Below are positions 11,502-22,860 of a stretch of DNA of 64,000 nt, one piece after another. Under the pieces are notes generated by a model. That model was not told the DNA's origin and made no database searches. It worked only from the letters and a program-made list of their open reading frames with translations. Each line of letters begins with the position of its first letter. Positions within the stretch are counted from its first letter, which is position 1. The position numbers and the translations under genes were made by a program. This DNA is from Amblyomma americanum (taxonomy: Eukaryota; Arthropoda; Arachnida; Ixodida; Ixodidae), in the NCBI RefSeq assembly GCF_052857255.1, contig NC_135498.1, positions 115,821,134 to 115,885,133 on the forward strand. The letters run 5' to 3'.

Positions 11502-11699
11502 CGTCCTAAAGCGACTCTGGCTATGAGCGATGTCACAGTGGAGGGCTCCAGAAAATTTCGACCAGCTGGAGTTCTTTTAACGTGCAATGACATCACACGG
11601 TACACGGGCTTCCAACCTGTATCAAAATGCGACTGCCATGGCAGGGATCGAACCCTCGTCCTTCGAGTCAGAAGCCGAGCACCATAACCACTTAGGGGC
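11502..11699 (-). repeat. tRNA-derived SINE (Ruka-like), minus strand
   Basis: Read on the minus strand it begins with a tRNA-like head containing gggttcgatccc-type B box sequence, then the conserved body (cgtgta, cacgtt, cca-ctggtcgaaat) and the tail at cttta-ggacgtta. The same body occurs at 13.8, 15.5, 19.4 and 23.2/29.5 kb. The last bases of its tail lie at about 9297-9314, split off by the TTAA transposon. Confidence 0.75.
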
Positions 11700-13764
11700 T
11701 TTGTTAATTGGTTGAGTAGCCAGGGCTACTCATAAATTTGAAAATCTCTGGAAGCACGTACCTGCAAAGAGATTGGAAGACAACACAACTGCATGAGCAA
11801 AATAAATATTATAGCCTTATTGCAGTGCTGCAACAGGCGAATTGCAATATACTAGAGCCTAAAATAAATTTAAGGCACAGTATATTATGTCATCTTTCAA
11901 GTGTTTCAGTAACTGACGCTAAGGACGTCTTCAATGGAATTATGAAATGCCAGCATTGTTGTCTTCACATCTCTCTGGCTGTTTGTCCTCTGAAATTCAT
12001 CACAATGACACAAATTAGAGCAGTCATCTTTTTAGCTCTGCACACACTTGTCTCTTCATACCACATAATAGTGTTATGTGACACCCAGCAAAGTTGACAA
12101 GAACATGTGTGCATCAAGTTGCACCCTAACATCAACATTGTTGATTCCTAGTGACATGCAATCATGGACCTGAGTGAGAAGAAAACATGCACAGGTGGAG
12201 AATGTGACAAGGCAGTGAAACCTCCTTAGGACCGCAAAATGCAAGGTGCACTCCTACTAAGCACCCTGGGCATTGTAAGACACACTGTGTCTCGAGATGC
12301 GTCCATTTAATCAAACCTATAGTGCCTTTTGCACTCAAGTGCTTAGTTAGAGCCTCCCAATCCGCAACCTGGGAGGTGCACTCCATAGCAGCCAGGGCCT
12401 GCCGAGTTAATAAGAGGTCAGGCTCAGCCAGATGTAGCAAAACTAATGTGCTGCAGTTGTGGTGTGCAAGCCACTTTGCTGAGAGAAAAATATACTTACC
12501 TGCAGCACATGTGGCGAGCATGGAGGTGTCTCTCACACTCTAATGCACACATCACCTAACTGGTACCCCACTGCTGCACACTTCATACCTTATGTCTATA
12601 AGTGCACAGGTGAACAATTCAATATGCAATGACCAGAAGAGGGTGCCGCAGGGTGCATCACGTCTTTCAAAAGTGGTGTCCTGGGGATGTAATTATAAGA
12701 GTAGCCTCGATACTGCTGTTGAAAATTTGTCTTTTTCGTGCTATTGTGAAGCTTGGCTTGCTTCTAAAAACATGAACTTGAGCTCGACAGACTTGGTTTC
12801 TTAGTTGAATGAAATCTTTCAATTTTCTTGTTTGCTGGGTTCCTTGATGTGTGGAGCATTTATTTCTTTGCATTATCTTCACAAGTCTTGATGAGTATAG
12901 GGTCCAAAAGCTTGCTGACCTCGTTGTGCACTTGCTGAGAAATTTTTTTCCTCTGCTATTACTCTTTGATCACTTCCATCTTCGCCAAGACAAATTAAGT
13001 TTGCCACGCTAGTGGAGGAGTCCGCTTTTTTAACTTTCCAAGATTACAGAATTTGCTGAATTTGATGACATTTCTTGGGCAGTTTTTAAAAACCTTCTGA
13101 TGTCTTTCAGGTGTGCTAGTAATCACCACACAGTGAAAGCACGTGTTTGAAGACCATAGAAAACATTCGGTGCTTTTCAGAAATGAGCGGATACCGCCTG
13201 TCAGTTTTGAGATTGTTTGCGAGGTCTTTTGTGGACTAGTATTTCACAGTCCAAGGTCCTTCTTCATCCCTCTTGGCAGATGCAGTAATTGCTACTGCAG
13301 ATATGTGGTTCTTCTCGACCCAGCTCATCTTGCTGGTTCTCTTTTATTTCACAAGGTGGGCTACCCTCTCCATCCAAGTGTTTTGTGTCGTGTCCATCAG
13401 TGCAGAGATGAGCTTGTAACATGGTGATTTCCTTTACCTTTAAAGAAACTATACCTTAAAGTCCTGTGCATTCTTTCAAGTTGTATGTTTGCGTTGAGGC
13501 CGAGCCCTGTTCAGAAATTGTAGGTCCACATCTCCTGTCAGTGAGCATAGTTTCCTCTGAAGTACTGAATAAACTCCTGAAGCCTGGGGTACATGTTGGC
13601 TAGAGATGAGGCCACCTCATTCTTGTCAATGCCCTCTGGCAGGACATAAACAGCATAGTAGATATCTGCTATGAGTTCTTTTCCTTTTATCATCTTAATA
13701 AATCATCGCTTGAGGAGTGCCCTTGACTGTTGGCAGGGCCATCAAGTATTAAGATGCTTAGTCT
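11700..13764. other. Unassigned sequence
   Basis: Open frames up to 124 codons on both strands overlap and show no known domain. No repeat pairs recognised. Confidence 0.4.
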
Positions 13765-13915
13765 TATGAGGTTTAATGCCCCAAAGCAACTAAGGCTATG
13801 AGGGATGCCGTAGCAGAGGGCTCCAGATAATTTTGACCACTTGGGTTTCTTTAATGTGTACTGACATCGCAGAGTACACGGACCTCCACCTTTTCGCTTC
13901 CATCGAACCCGCATC
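13765..13915 (-). repeat. tRNA-derived SINE (Ruka-like), 5' truncated, minus strand
   Basis: Carries the SINE body (ggtttaatgccccaaagcaa, then gccgtagcagagggctcc, then gaccacttgggtttcttta) and the segment before the head (cttccatcgaacccgca). The tRNA-like head itself is missing, and the copy is more diverged than the one at 15.5 kb. Confidence 0.75.
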
Positions 13916-15500
13916 TTTCAAAGTATTCAGATGCATCAAGTGACATCGAAGTTCTAGTGAAAGGGGTCCTGTGGAGGACTTCATAGATTCAAAGAATGCT
14001 GCGAAGGTTCTCTCATGCATTATTCTGCAGATGAAGCAGGCCATAGGCAATACCTCTCTATACTCCTCCACCACCAAAAGAGTACCCAATTCAATTCGTG
14101 CCCTGTTGTTCTAAGTGCAGAGTCAACACACACTGTTCATGACCCAAATACCTTCAACAGCTCTTCCTAGGACGGCGTCACGGAGTGCAGCTAGCGCCAC
14201 CTGCACTTCGGCACTCAATCTAACCTCGTGCTGCATGGGTTCTTCTGTGCTAGCTTCCTGGAGAGTTCTCATGCAAGCAGTGCAAGGCGCTTGGTGTGCT
14301 CCATAGCAGACGGCCACACGGCCAAGGGGCGTTGAGACAGCAGTGTACCCGTGGTAAATGCAGCATCTGCGCCATGCTGTCATCAAAAAGCTGAAATAAC
14401 AGTGCGCGTGCGTGCCTGTGTATGTGCATGTAAGCGACTGCTTGGCAGGTGCACTGAGTAGGGGTTCTCATCTTTCTGTCCAGCCTTGCAAGTTCCTTTA
14501 CGCTAATTCTGTTTTGTGTGCAAATATTATTATTTCACGCAGCACGATGGAGCATTTGTATAAGGGGCAGATTGTGAGACGTTTAACATGTGGATGATCG
14601 CAACGTTTGTGATGACCCGCTGCGACATCATCCGCAGCTCCGCTTACAGTAGCGGCTGTCTTTGAGGTCGCCGTCAGCCGACACCTTTTCCTGCCAGTCA
14701 GTCACTGATAGTCACTCTGCCGCACCGTCTGTTGACAGTGAACATGAGTTGTCAAGTTCAAATAAATACAAGCTATCAGGCAACTATTTTCTGCTGTAAT
14801 TGGCAGACAACTGCAGATTTGGATAGAACGGCAACAGCCTGAGCCACCCGTATAAACTGTCAAAGGTCGACTCGAGCGACAGTCTGAATATCCTGTTGAA
14901 TACAAAGTTAGTTGCCTCTCTCAAGTACCCGTTGACTCGGTGATGGTCAACCTGTGCCACTATGCACAATCAAGGGAAAGGAAGGTGTCAAATTTTTCAT
15001 CACTTTTGGAATTACAAATTTAATGCCCGCTCCACGATATGCCCTCTTCAAACAAATGCATAGTGCCGAATACAACTAGCACAACCACCCCATATGTAAG
15101 ACCAGGCGATAAGCACCAACACATGGCTGCAAGAGAGGAACATTTCTGCACTTCTGCACCCGATTTGGCCACTGCACCGGGAGTACTATTGTCAGGGTAC
15201 ACTCGCGCCGTACGAACTGGCGCTATACTATCACGGCACTTCTGTGAACTAGTGCAAAAAGTGCAGCCAAATGAGGAGACCTATACTCAGGTATACAATG
15301 TTGGTATCGTGCCCATAATGTGTACTCTCAGGTATAAGACCTTGACAATACCCTCTTCTCTTGTAATGATAATAAAAGACAAGCATGCCTTACCACACTT
15401 GCAGCTTCCTTGACTTTGCATCGCAAGAGTGTTGTTGCCTGGACTTCTCCTGACAGTTGTAGAACGCCCTTGTACTTCTGTCGGTAAGCCTTTCTTAACA
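13916..15500. other. Unassigned sequence
   Basis: No recognised gene. Frames up to 124 codons (15039-15413) lack motifs and sit opposite other frames. Confidence 0.4.
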
Positions 15501-15733
15501 AAGCCGCCGCGGGGGCTCAGTGGTTACGGCGCTCAGCTGCTGACCCGAAAGACGCGGATTCGATCCAGGCCGCGGCGGTCGAATTTCGATGGAGGCGAAA
15601 TTCTAGAGGCCCGTGTACTTTGCGATGTCAGTGCACGTTAAAGAACCCCAGGTGGTCGAAATTTCCGGAGCCCTCCACTACGGCGTCCCTCATAGCCTGA
15701 GTTAGTTTGGGACGTTAAACCCCAATAAACCAA
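15501..15733 (+). repeat. Full-length tRNA-derived SINE (Ruka-like) with 12-bp target duplication
   Basis: Flanked by cctttcttaaca on both sides (15489-15500 and 15734-15745). The head has an A-box-like ggctcagtggttacggcgct and a B-box-like attcgatccagg; the body includes gaggcccgtgtact, gaaccccaggtggtcgaaat and cggcgtccctcata; the tail is ccccaataaacc. This is the best preserved copy and serves as the reference for the others. Mobilisation would depend on a LINE reverse transcriptase acting in trans. The name Ruka is a family resemblance from memory, not an alignment. Confidence 0.85.
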
Positions 15734-15745
15734 CCTTTCTTAACA

Positions 15746-17658
15746 TGTAGATATTATGAACTTGCACTCCCGGATCTCTTCCTCCTGTGCTTTCCTTTCA
15801 TAAAACACTGCAAATTGTGCAGAAATTATACTATACAAAATATTATGCACACCGGTGTTAAAATTGAAAGCACTCTTTATCAATGACAAATGAAAAATGC
15901 TCCTGTGCTCATCAAGCATGGCTATTAGAAAAACATTGCGAATTATGCGCGCTGTAATTTCCGGTGCACTGTCCCCACTTGTACATGCTTAAAAGTTGAA
16001 GATTTGCACCTTGAACAATATACAGCGCATTTTTGTTTTCTAAATTGCTCAGTATATTTTCAAATGCCCAATGCATTTCAATCACGAACATGTGTGATAC
16101 TCGAGCTGTGCTTCTGTTGCCGTCACCTGAATAAATATTTGAATGCGTGTTTGCAAGCTGGTTCTAGTTGCTACCTAAATAACACCCACTTTCACTCAGA
16201 AGTGTGCAATTAGGTGACAGAATGCAATATGTAATAGTCATTGGCTTGCGGACATGTTCACCTGAAGATACTGAAGGCAGGAGCCTTTCTTAGGGGCATA
16301 ACTTTCTTTTTCCTTTTACAGTCCATATAATATATGATCAGCGCTTGCATATGTATTTTGATGAGCGGAATACACCTGCCGGGTGTGGACAGTGTAGCGG
16401 AAATAATAGCAATCCGTTCACTTCTGCAAGAGTGACGAGCCATAAGCATTAATTTCCGTGTTTCCATTTCCAAAAAGGCAGACTTGATCACGCCGACAAG
16501 CAACTCTGGCAACCGATTATAAACGGGGTTGTCCGCAGCAATATAACGACGAACATGTGCCTCTTGATCGCGCAAGTAAGCTTTTTCGCGTGCAACTGTC
16601 ATATTATAAGAGCTTCTTGAAATCGACTCAAACAATTACGGCACTTAGTCCCGTCGAAAGGAAATCCGCGCAAAACGAAAAAAAGACGAAAGACGAGGGG
16701 ACGCAGAAGCTCGATCAAAGAAGGCACATCACCGGCTTCACAGTTACGCATCTGTACAGATTTATTTACAGTTCGCAAGGTATTACGCTCGGATCTCGGA
16801 TCGAAGCCGCGGCTTCCCATTGCGTGATCCCCGCTTTCTACCGCTTGTTGGGCCAGCTAGCAAACCGATCATAAATCTGCACGCAACGGACCTGCAGTGG
16901 CGAACGATTCCGCCGAATATTTTTGCGCAGCTTAGTGAAACGAGCAGTTTTGTTTTCTAGCACGGCAGTCCAATTAAAAACCTGTATATGGCGTCAGTGA
17001 TTGCCAAAGTACGCGTCCATCATATCGAACACGTACTGCCGTCGCAGTTGTCCTCCAGAAACCCATTTGCTTCGAATATCTCCTACAAAACTTCATGTAA
17101 ACAAGGAACGGACCGTTAAACGATACTCCCGGGCGAACTAACAAAACCTAATAGTTGTATTGTCGAGCATTCTCCAGAACTGTTTACATGCATGCAGTTC
17201 CGCGCGAAGTCGACCACACCTGTCTGTCGGCGCACCGTGGCCGTAGTGCCCTTGCGTCATTTACGAGTGGCCTTTGGCTTGTCGTGCATGCACATTCTCA
17301 TGGAACTCGGATCGTGTTTAACCTCATATCTTTAAAAGCTGTACCGCCCGCCAAGAAGTGGCGATTGTCATTAATGCACAACAGAGCTCGCCGTTCGAGC
17401 GCGCTCTACTCAAGCCACGAAAGGACCACAGTACAGAGCACGAATAAATATAAAATACGAGAAGCTCGCAGAAAAACTACAAATTCGCACAAACTTGCTC
17501 AAGAACGAAAAAGGTCCCCTCGTCCAGAGGGAAAAAAGGTACATTGAGAGACGTCACAGCGGCTGACTGCTTACAAATTCATGCACGATGTAGAAATAAT
17601 TACCTTTGTCGTTCCCAAAGGGAAGATGCAGGCTTTCGGCAGGGAACTGCATGGTGTA
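15746..17658. other. Unassigned sequence
   Basis: AT-rich to 16.2 kb, more balanced after. Frames of 105-130 codons (16258-16635 minus, 16557-16874 plus, 17155-17547 plus) have no recognisable domain, and no splice-supported model could be built. Confidence 0.35.
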
Positions 17659-18009
17659 CTACGCAGCAGTGACGAACCAAAATTTCCAGCGTTGCAGCCG
17701 TTGCAGCCCGCTGCTGCACTGATCGCACTTAAGGAATGCTCCTTCCGTCTCCAACTTCTGGGCATTTATAATATGCTGCAGCATGTTCTTCCGCTTAGTG
17801 TAGACCTTGTAGCAGACGCTGAAATGTGTGATGATGAGGATCGTCGTGATGTGAGTCACGGTCACCGCGATCAGGTTGGTGTCAACCCTCGTTGGCACAC
17901 TGCAGCCTTTCCGGACAGAAGCAGGCAGCGAGAGTGGGGCCAGCAGGGCGCCCGTCGGAAAATGTGGGGAATTAAAAAGAAAATCTAGAGAAAACGTTCT
18001 TGCCCCCAA
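17659..18009 (-). CDS. Possible host exon with one membrane helix (unrecognised)
   Basis: A minus-strand frame of about 115 codons ends at 17659. From about 17925 down to 17750 its third codon positions are strongly G/C-biased, unlike the flanking DNA. It encodes a hydrophobic run (TVTHITTILIITHFSVCYKV) followed by basic KRKNM, consistent with a single membrane segment with a positive cytoplasmic side. There is no ATG at its upstream end, so it is more likely an internal or 3' exon than a complete gene; the opposite-strand frame 17581-17988 is probably its shadow. I do not recognise the family. A promoter-like patch lies just upstream (18052-18083). It could also be chance. Confidence 0.3.
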   Translation of the reverse strand: MGARTFSLDFLFNSPHFPTGALLAPLSLPASVRKGCSVPTRVDTNLIAVTVTHITTILIITHFSVCYKVYTKRKNMLQHIINAQKLETEGAFLKCDQCSSGLQRLQRWKFWFVTAA

Positions 18010-18051
18010 CCGGACATGACGCCATTAAAAATGCTGTGACCATTGACATCA

Positions 18052-18083
18052 CACGTGTGACGTCACGTTTTATGACCAATCAG
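18052..18083. promoter_or_regulatory. CRE/E-box/CCAAT cluster (promoter-like)
   Basis: Within 32 bp there is an E-box (cacgtg), a perfect CRE palindrome tgacgtca (18058-18065) and a CCAAT box (gaccaatcag, 18074-18083). Such clusters mark TATA-less promoters. It lies just upstream of the possible minus-strand exon. No transcription start can be assigned from sequence alone. Confidence 0.35.
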
Positions 18084-18229
18084 CGTTTCCAGCCTACCTA
18101 CCCGCAAACGTTTATGAGCAATGTCGGTCGCGCTGGTAGGGAGCCTGCACATGCGCGTGGCGATTTTGAGCTTTCGTCTGGTTCAGCTAGGCGGCGCTGA
18201 CGCGCAGTTCTTTTTCTGAGGAGCGATTT

Positions 18230-19205
18230 AAGGAGCGATTGTGAAAAATGGGGGAAAAGCAGTGGGCTAGGAAAGTTTTCAGATACCTGTATATAAGGAA
18301 TGTTGATACGAAATGGAGAAAGCGAACTATAAAATTGACAAGCAAATATCTGGACAGCAGTATGGGGGGCAAATCAGTAATAATCGGTTAAGGAAAAGGT
18401 TAAAGAAACAGAGAGAGCTATGTGGAAAACAGGAATGTTGACGAAATCAGCACTGGGAACATACCGGACTGAAGAAGTGCGTGCGAAAAAACTTTGTCTC
18501 GCTTGTCCTCGTTTTTCTGCGCCAACTTCTTCAGTATGCATTTCAACCAACTAGCCCAACTTTCTGCTCTCCTAAGTGTTATTTCTAGTACAAGCGCTCG
18601 TTTTTGTTTGTCTCGCTTGTCCTCGTTTTTCCGCGCCAACTTCTTCAGTATGCATTTCAACCAACTAGCCCAACTTTCTGCTCTCCTAAGTGTTATTTCT
18701 AGTACAAGCGCTCGTCTTTGTTTGTCTCGCTTGTCCTCGTTTTTCCGCGCCAACTTCTTCAGTATGCATTTCAACCAACTAGCCCAACATACCGGACCTT
18801 TAAACAGGAAATTGTCAAAGAAAATATCTATGATAATTGTAGGGGAAGCTCTTTGTTGTTTGAGGTCAGGACGGGAGTTTTGCGGACTAAGACATGTAGA
18901 GTCAGGTACCACGAGATAGACACGTTGTGCGTTGCGTGCGGAGAGGAGGATGAAACTGCTGAACACTTGATAATTTTCTGTAAAGGGCTTCACCCTACAG
19001 TGGTAAGCAGTGGGGCTGATTTATCCAACGCATTGAGGATTAAGAACATTGAAAGTAAAGTAGATTTTAAGCGAGTAGAAGTAACCAAGCTAAGATTATC
19101 TGATTGGTGCCTCAAATCAAGACAAGAGTAAAATATCGTAAGTCATGCCTAGGTGCCTGAGCCACCGCCCGATTTAAAGGGTTCAGCCGTATCCCCCTAT
19201 TCATC
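18230..19205 (+). mobile_element. LINE ORF2 C-terminus and 3' UTR fragment
   Basis: Past the internal insertion (18470-18785) the plus strand encodes an ORF2 tail: NCRGSSLLFEVRTGVLRTKT, then a CCHC-type finger (CVACGEEDETAEHLIIFC), ending at a stop near 19131. This finger pattern follows reverse transcriptase in several LINE clades. The 3' UTR then contains gagccaccgcccgatttaaa and ggttcagcc, a block that recurs at 45876-45908 next to the (CA)n tract. RT and endonuclease are absent and the upstream part has stops. Confidence 0.75.
18470..18785. mobile_element. PLE-like insertion: foldback head plus 114-bp tandem repeat, 12-bp target duplication
   Basis: The LINE sequence aacataccggac is duplicated on both sides (18458-18469 and 18786-18797). 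The insert starts with a short inverted copy (actgaagaagtgcg) of the internal gcgccaacttcttcagt block and then holds about 2.6 copies of a unit with period 114 (starts at 18497, 18611 and 18725). Each unit contains gcgctcgt, cttgtcctcg, gcgcc and ccaactagccca, the same order as the 3'-end/5'-start junction of the PLE at 42.7-42.8 kb. I infer a tandem array of PLE termini. Long open frames on both strands here only reflect the repeat. Confidence 0.7.
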
Positions 19206-19297
19206 CACCCTTCTTGTGCGGCGTGCTCCGGTTACTTCTGCACGCGCCTGTACACCCACCCAAATCTTTAACAGTACCGCGCGAGCGTCGATCAAAC

Positions 19298-19660
19298 TGG
19301 TTGTCAGCGCCTTATCACGGGCGGAGCGGCGAAGCCAACGAGAATAACCACGTGCGTACAAATTTGCTCGCACAACGATTGTGTCTGTGGGCGCGCTTGT
19401 TTGGTTTATGGTTTATGGTGGTTTAACGTCCCAAAGCGACTCGTGCTATGAAAGACGCCGTAGTGAAGGGCTCCGGAAATTTCGACCACCTGGGGTTCTT
19501 TAACGTGCGCTGACATCACACAGTACACGGGCCTCTAGAATTTCGCCTCCATCGAAATTCAACCGCCGCGGCCGGGATCGAACCCGCGCACTTGCGCGCA
19601 CGCGGTTATTCTCACTGGCTTTGCGGCTCCGCGCCGTGATAAGGCGCTGACAAGCAGTGT
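19298..19660. repeat. Foldback repeat enclosing a minus-strand SINE
   Basis: The left arm (about 19298-19360, with cagcgccttatcacgg and gagaataaccacgtgcg) and right arm (about 19598-19660, with cgcggttattctc and ccgtgataaggcgctg) are inverted copies about 60 bp long. The interval between holds the Ruka-like SINE at 19400-19597. Confidence 0.65.
19400..19597 (-). repeat. tRNA-derived SINE (Ruka-like), minus strand
   Basis: Carries the tail (ggtttaacgtcccaaagcga), the body (cgaccacctggggttcttta, gtacacgggcctctag) and the B-box region (gggatcgaacccgcg). The A-box part of the head is missing and joins directly to the right arm of the enclosing foldback. Confidence 0.8.
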
Positions 19661-20738
19661 GGTCATAGGTGAGGACACTCTGCGGGCGACGCACTCGCCG
19701 CAAGCGACCAGATAAGTACCAGCCGCGTCATCCGAACTGGGCCGCTGATCGCAGCGTCAGTGTCGATGAAGCGGTGAAACTTCGCCGGAAGAAAGAAAAC
19801 GTAAATATTATCTCTTTGGGATAGCAACCTTGCGGATATCTCTCGGCTCGTTTACACCACAAAGGCCGTTCGCGTGGCAAGAACTGTTCCTTACGCCTTA
19901 CAGCGCAGCGAGGAGAAGTTTATTGTTGCGCTTGATGTTGCAATGTGGTGGAGTGACAAGCATATCACCCGACAATTGAGTCATGGTTATTTTACAGGAA
20001 GCGCTCTGAAAACATAGTTGTTGCACTTTTAGTTCGCTTAAATTAACGCAAGGGGACTGCTAAAAACGTACCGTGAAACATGTACGTGCTTGAGTGCGCT
20101 ACCGGGAGGAAGTCGAAAAAAACACATCAAGATGAGCGGACAAATTAAGAGGAAGCAAACGACTGAGTAAACGAACGGTATAATAAGCAAGTGCACGGAA
20201 GTGCGAGCGAGCGGCGCGCACGAAAGCTATAGCAAATGCTACAGTGATTTAAGGAACGAACTAACGAGCTAACCAGCGAAGGAACGAGTAGGGAGCGCAG
20301 CAGGCGAACAAATGAACGGGACAACTAACGCACGAACCAACGAGCCAAAGGTCAAGAGAACAAAAAAGACGAGCGATGGTTACATGCTCGGTTATCAGGG
20401 CGCCGGCACTTATTCGTGTAGCAGGTTAAAAAACCCGTCAGGACTCGTCGCCTTCTTCGCCTTCAGCTAAACCAGCGCGAAGCCGCTGCTTCACAAAACT
20501 GCAGTTGGAAATGAAGCGGTACAGAAATAAAGCGGCAAAGGAGTTTTGTTCTTTTGATCGGCAGCAGATTTCGGGAAAATGGCGTTCACAAAGCGCGCAT
20601 TCTTCATAGAAAAGCATTGCCAAGCCGCCGAGCGAACAGCCATCTCGTGGTACTTCTGCAAACTAGGGGACTTTATCTGAGAGCGGCGCGGGCCGCCAGT
20701 GTGGTCGACGCTCGCGCAGTACTCTTAAGAATTGGTCA
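19661..20738. other. Unassigned, with a degenerate short tandem tract
   Basis: No gene recognised. About 20140-20360 is a decayed short tandem repeat rich in cgaac/gaacga words (for example acgaactaacgagctaacc), probably an old (CGAA)n-type microsatellite. Confidence 0.4.
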
Positions 20739-21250
20739 GGTGTACGTCGAACCTGACCACCGGAATTGGGACGCAGTCCTTCCTTTCGTGACTTTTGCCT
20801 ACAATTCCGCGTTGCAACGAACCACCGGGTACTCCCCATTTTCCCTCATTTACGGCCGTTCTCCCACTATCCTTCTCGGCGCCTGCCAGCTCCTCCCCGT
20901 CTGTGTCCGACCAGTTCGTCTCCCGAGTGGCCCGATGCCGTCAGCTTACTCGCCTGAACACTGAAGCCTGCCAGGAAGATCGCAAGAGTCATCACTACGA
21001 CGCAAAGCACCGCGTTGTGTCGTTCAACCCTTGAGACGAGGTCTTGTTTTGTACACCTGTGCGGACGCCTGGTCTTTGCGACAAGTTTCAGCCTCATTTC
21101 ATTGGTTCATACTTGGTTCTCAACCAAACGTCTCCAAGCAACTACCGTGTCACCCCCGTTGATCCTTCTCCAGACCGCCGTTACTACGGGACTGAAATTG
21201 TCCGCATTTCCCGCCTGAAGCCTTTCATTCGATGCCCTGAATCAGACTAA
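20739..21250 (+). pseudogene. Ty3/Gypsy integrase C-terminal fragment
   Basis: Translation shows the end of the integrase core (DHRNWDAVLPFVTFAYNSAL, then TTGYSPFSLIYGRSP) and, after frameshifts, a C-terminal domain with a GPY/F-like stretch (FQPHFIGSYLV) and an ISRLKPF end, closing with a stop near 21248. The enzyme would insert retrotransposon cDNA into the genome, but the catalytic aspartates upstream are absent and at least one frameshift (about 20900) and one stop (about 21032) break it. It is a 5'-truncated relic of a K02A2.6-like Gypsy element, clearly different from the element at 35-42 kb. Confidence 0.8.
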
Positions 21251-21292
21251 TCGCGCCCAGGCTAGCCGCTTCTGACCACGTGGGTAGTTTTT

Positions 21293-21365
21293 GTTGTTGT
21301 TAGCCTTTCAAAAGATGGTACATACCCACACTTGGGGATCGGCCAAGAATCAGGAGGCAGTTAGT
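21293..21365 (-). repeat. Dispersed LINE 3'-end-like repeat, copy 2
   Basis: Near-identical to 2162-2250 (gatggtacatacccacactt, gatcggccaagaatc). It lies directly after the Gypsy integrase relic. Confidence 0.5.
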
Positions 21366-22607
21366 GTGGGCACTGTGTGCGCCTTCGTCGTTGTCGCATA
21401 ACTGGCTGCGACTTCATTCTCTTTCACCTGTGAATACCCATCGTCATCGCTTGAGTTGTTCGCTCGCGGCGCGTCTCTGGCAGCCTGTTGGAATAAGCGT
21501 CTTCCGTGAAGTCTTTCTTTATATTATTTACGTGCACGCACTCCTTCTCTTGTGGGACCATGCAAGTAAAAATACAGTAGTGTGTTCTTTGTCAGGGAAA
21601 GAAAATAATTTGCCCCTCTGTGCATGTAGGAATGGAGTTTTACAACAGGTAAAACGTACCGCGATTCATTTACGCACACAACTCACAGGAAGCAATTCAC
21701 AAACATAGAAATCACAACGACCACAGCAAAGTCACTCACAAATGTTGTCGGCGATCACACTTACTATGGAGCTAGTCAAGAAACACGCATGAACCGATAG
21801 CACAGTGCACCGCTTGATTAGAGCTGGGCGTCAATTTTTTCTCTGTATGGTTTTAAATGTAATACGTTGGAGTGCGAATGCTGCTAGCATGCTTTTGAGG
21901 ATCCCTCGAAGCTGGCTTGTACACTTCCTGACGGCACACAACGCGCCGAAGGCCACACGCTCGTTTTATTGTTGCCTATATCTACGTAAGCAGTTTCTTC
22001 TGCAGTCTGCGGCTTCCCTCGTCAACGTCCCGTGGTTTCTTTCGCACTCACGTAGTCTATTTTTACCGTAATGCATACGTTGCAACGAGAGGCAGGCGCG
22101 CGCGATGCAGCGGAGCGCCCAGTTGGGCGCTGAGGTGGCCCGCAGTTGCCTCTTGCCGCTCTGACCGCACTGATCTGCTTACTTTTTGTTTCCGGTTTCC
22201 GGCTAAATTTCAGATCTTTGGAAGTGGCGTCGCTGAGTGGTCAAACAGCTCCATTGCAAAAACTTCATAGAAATGACGACACGGCAGTTAATTTAAATGT
22301 GGAAGGGTTTCGGGACTTTCATTTGCGGTTTTCTCAGCAGCGCAGCCACCTATCCGTGTAGAAAAATTATCACTAGTGTTCCCGAGAAATAATATATCAG
22401 TTTGATATTTTGCTTTTTATTTCTTTAAGCGTGAAATGCTTTAAGTTCCCATTCTCATCAAATTCAGTCGAGCGTCGTCGGGTCACCGCGGCGCATTTGA
22501 GGCAAAACGTGGCACGGAACATGAAGCCGGAACTTCATGGAACATTACTAATTTTCTGTCGAATGGTATTCAGCAGAAAAGAAAGTTCGTTAGACCACGG
22601 CTCTGTT
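21366..22607. other. Unassigned sequence
   Basis: No frame over 114 codons with a recognisable motif; no paired repeats seen. Confidence 0.4.
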
Positions 22608-22860
22608 ACTGCCATGAGAGAGTGAGAGAGAGAAAGAAAGAGAAAACATTTATAGCAAGAAAAGTGGAGCCCTTGTCCAGGGCACCATTTGCCGTAGCTA
22701 TCTGAGTGGCCTGGGCGTTGAAGTCTTGCTGACCGTCCAGGGCTGTGCTAGACAGGCCATCTTCTTATTGGGACGGGGAGGGGTGGGGTATCGAGTGTAT
22801 TGAAAGAGGATTGGGGTGTTCGCACGTGAATGGTTGGATGTGCGCCATAAAAAGGGCGTT
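22608..22860 (-). repeat. Probable LINE 3' end with (CT)n-type tail
   Basis: On the minus strand a short frame (DGQQDFNAQ, ATQIATANGALDKG) precedes a stop-free 3' region with ataaa-like sequence and a ctttctttctctctctc tail. This resembles the last codons and tail of tick R1/LOA-type LINEs as I remember them. Only the extreme 3' end is present. Confidence 0.45.

Noticed and set aside
18470..18800. Hammerhead ribozyme in PLE-like termini (a ctgaaga...gaaa pattern on the minus strand)
   Set aside because: PLEs are known to carry hammerheads, but I could not find a convincing stem II between the core boxes, and the other families here lack the ctgangа-type box.
18418..18993. A 191-codon minus-strand repeat protein
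   Set aside because: It is produced by the 114-bp tandem units of a non-coding insertion; the other strand is open for the same reason.
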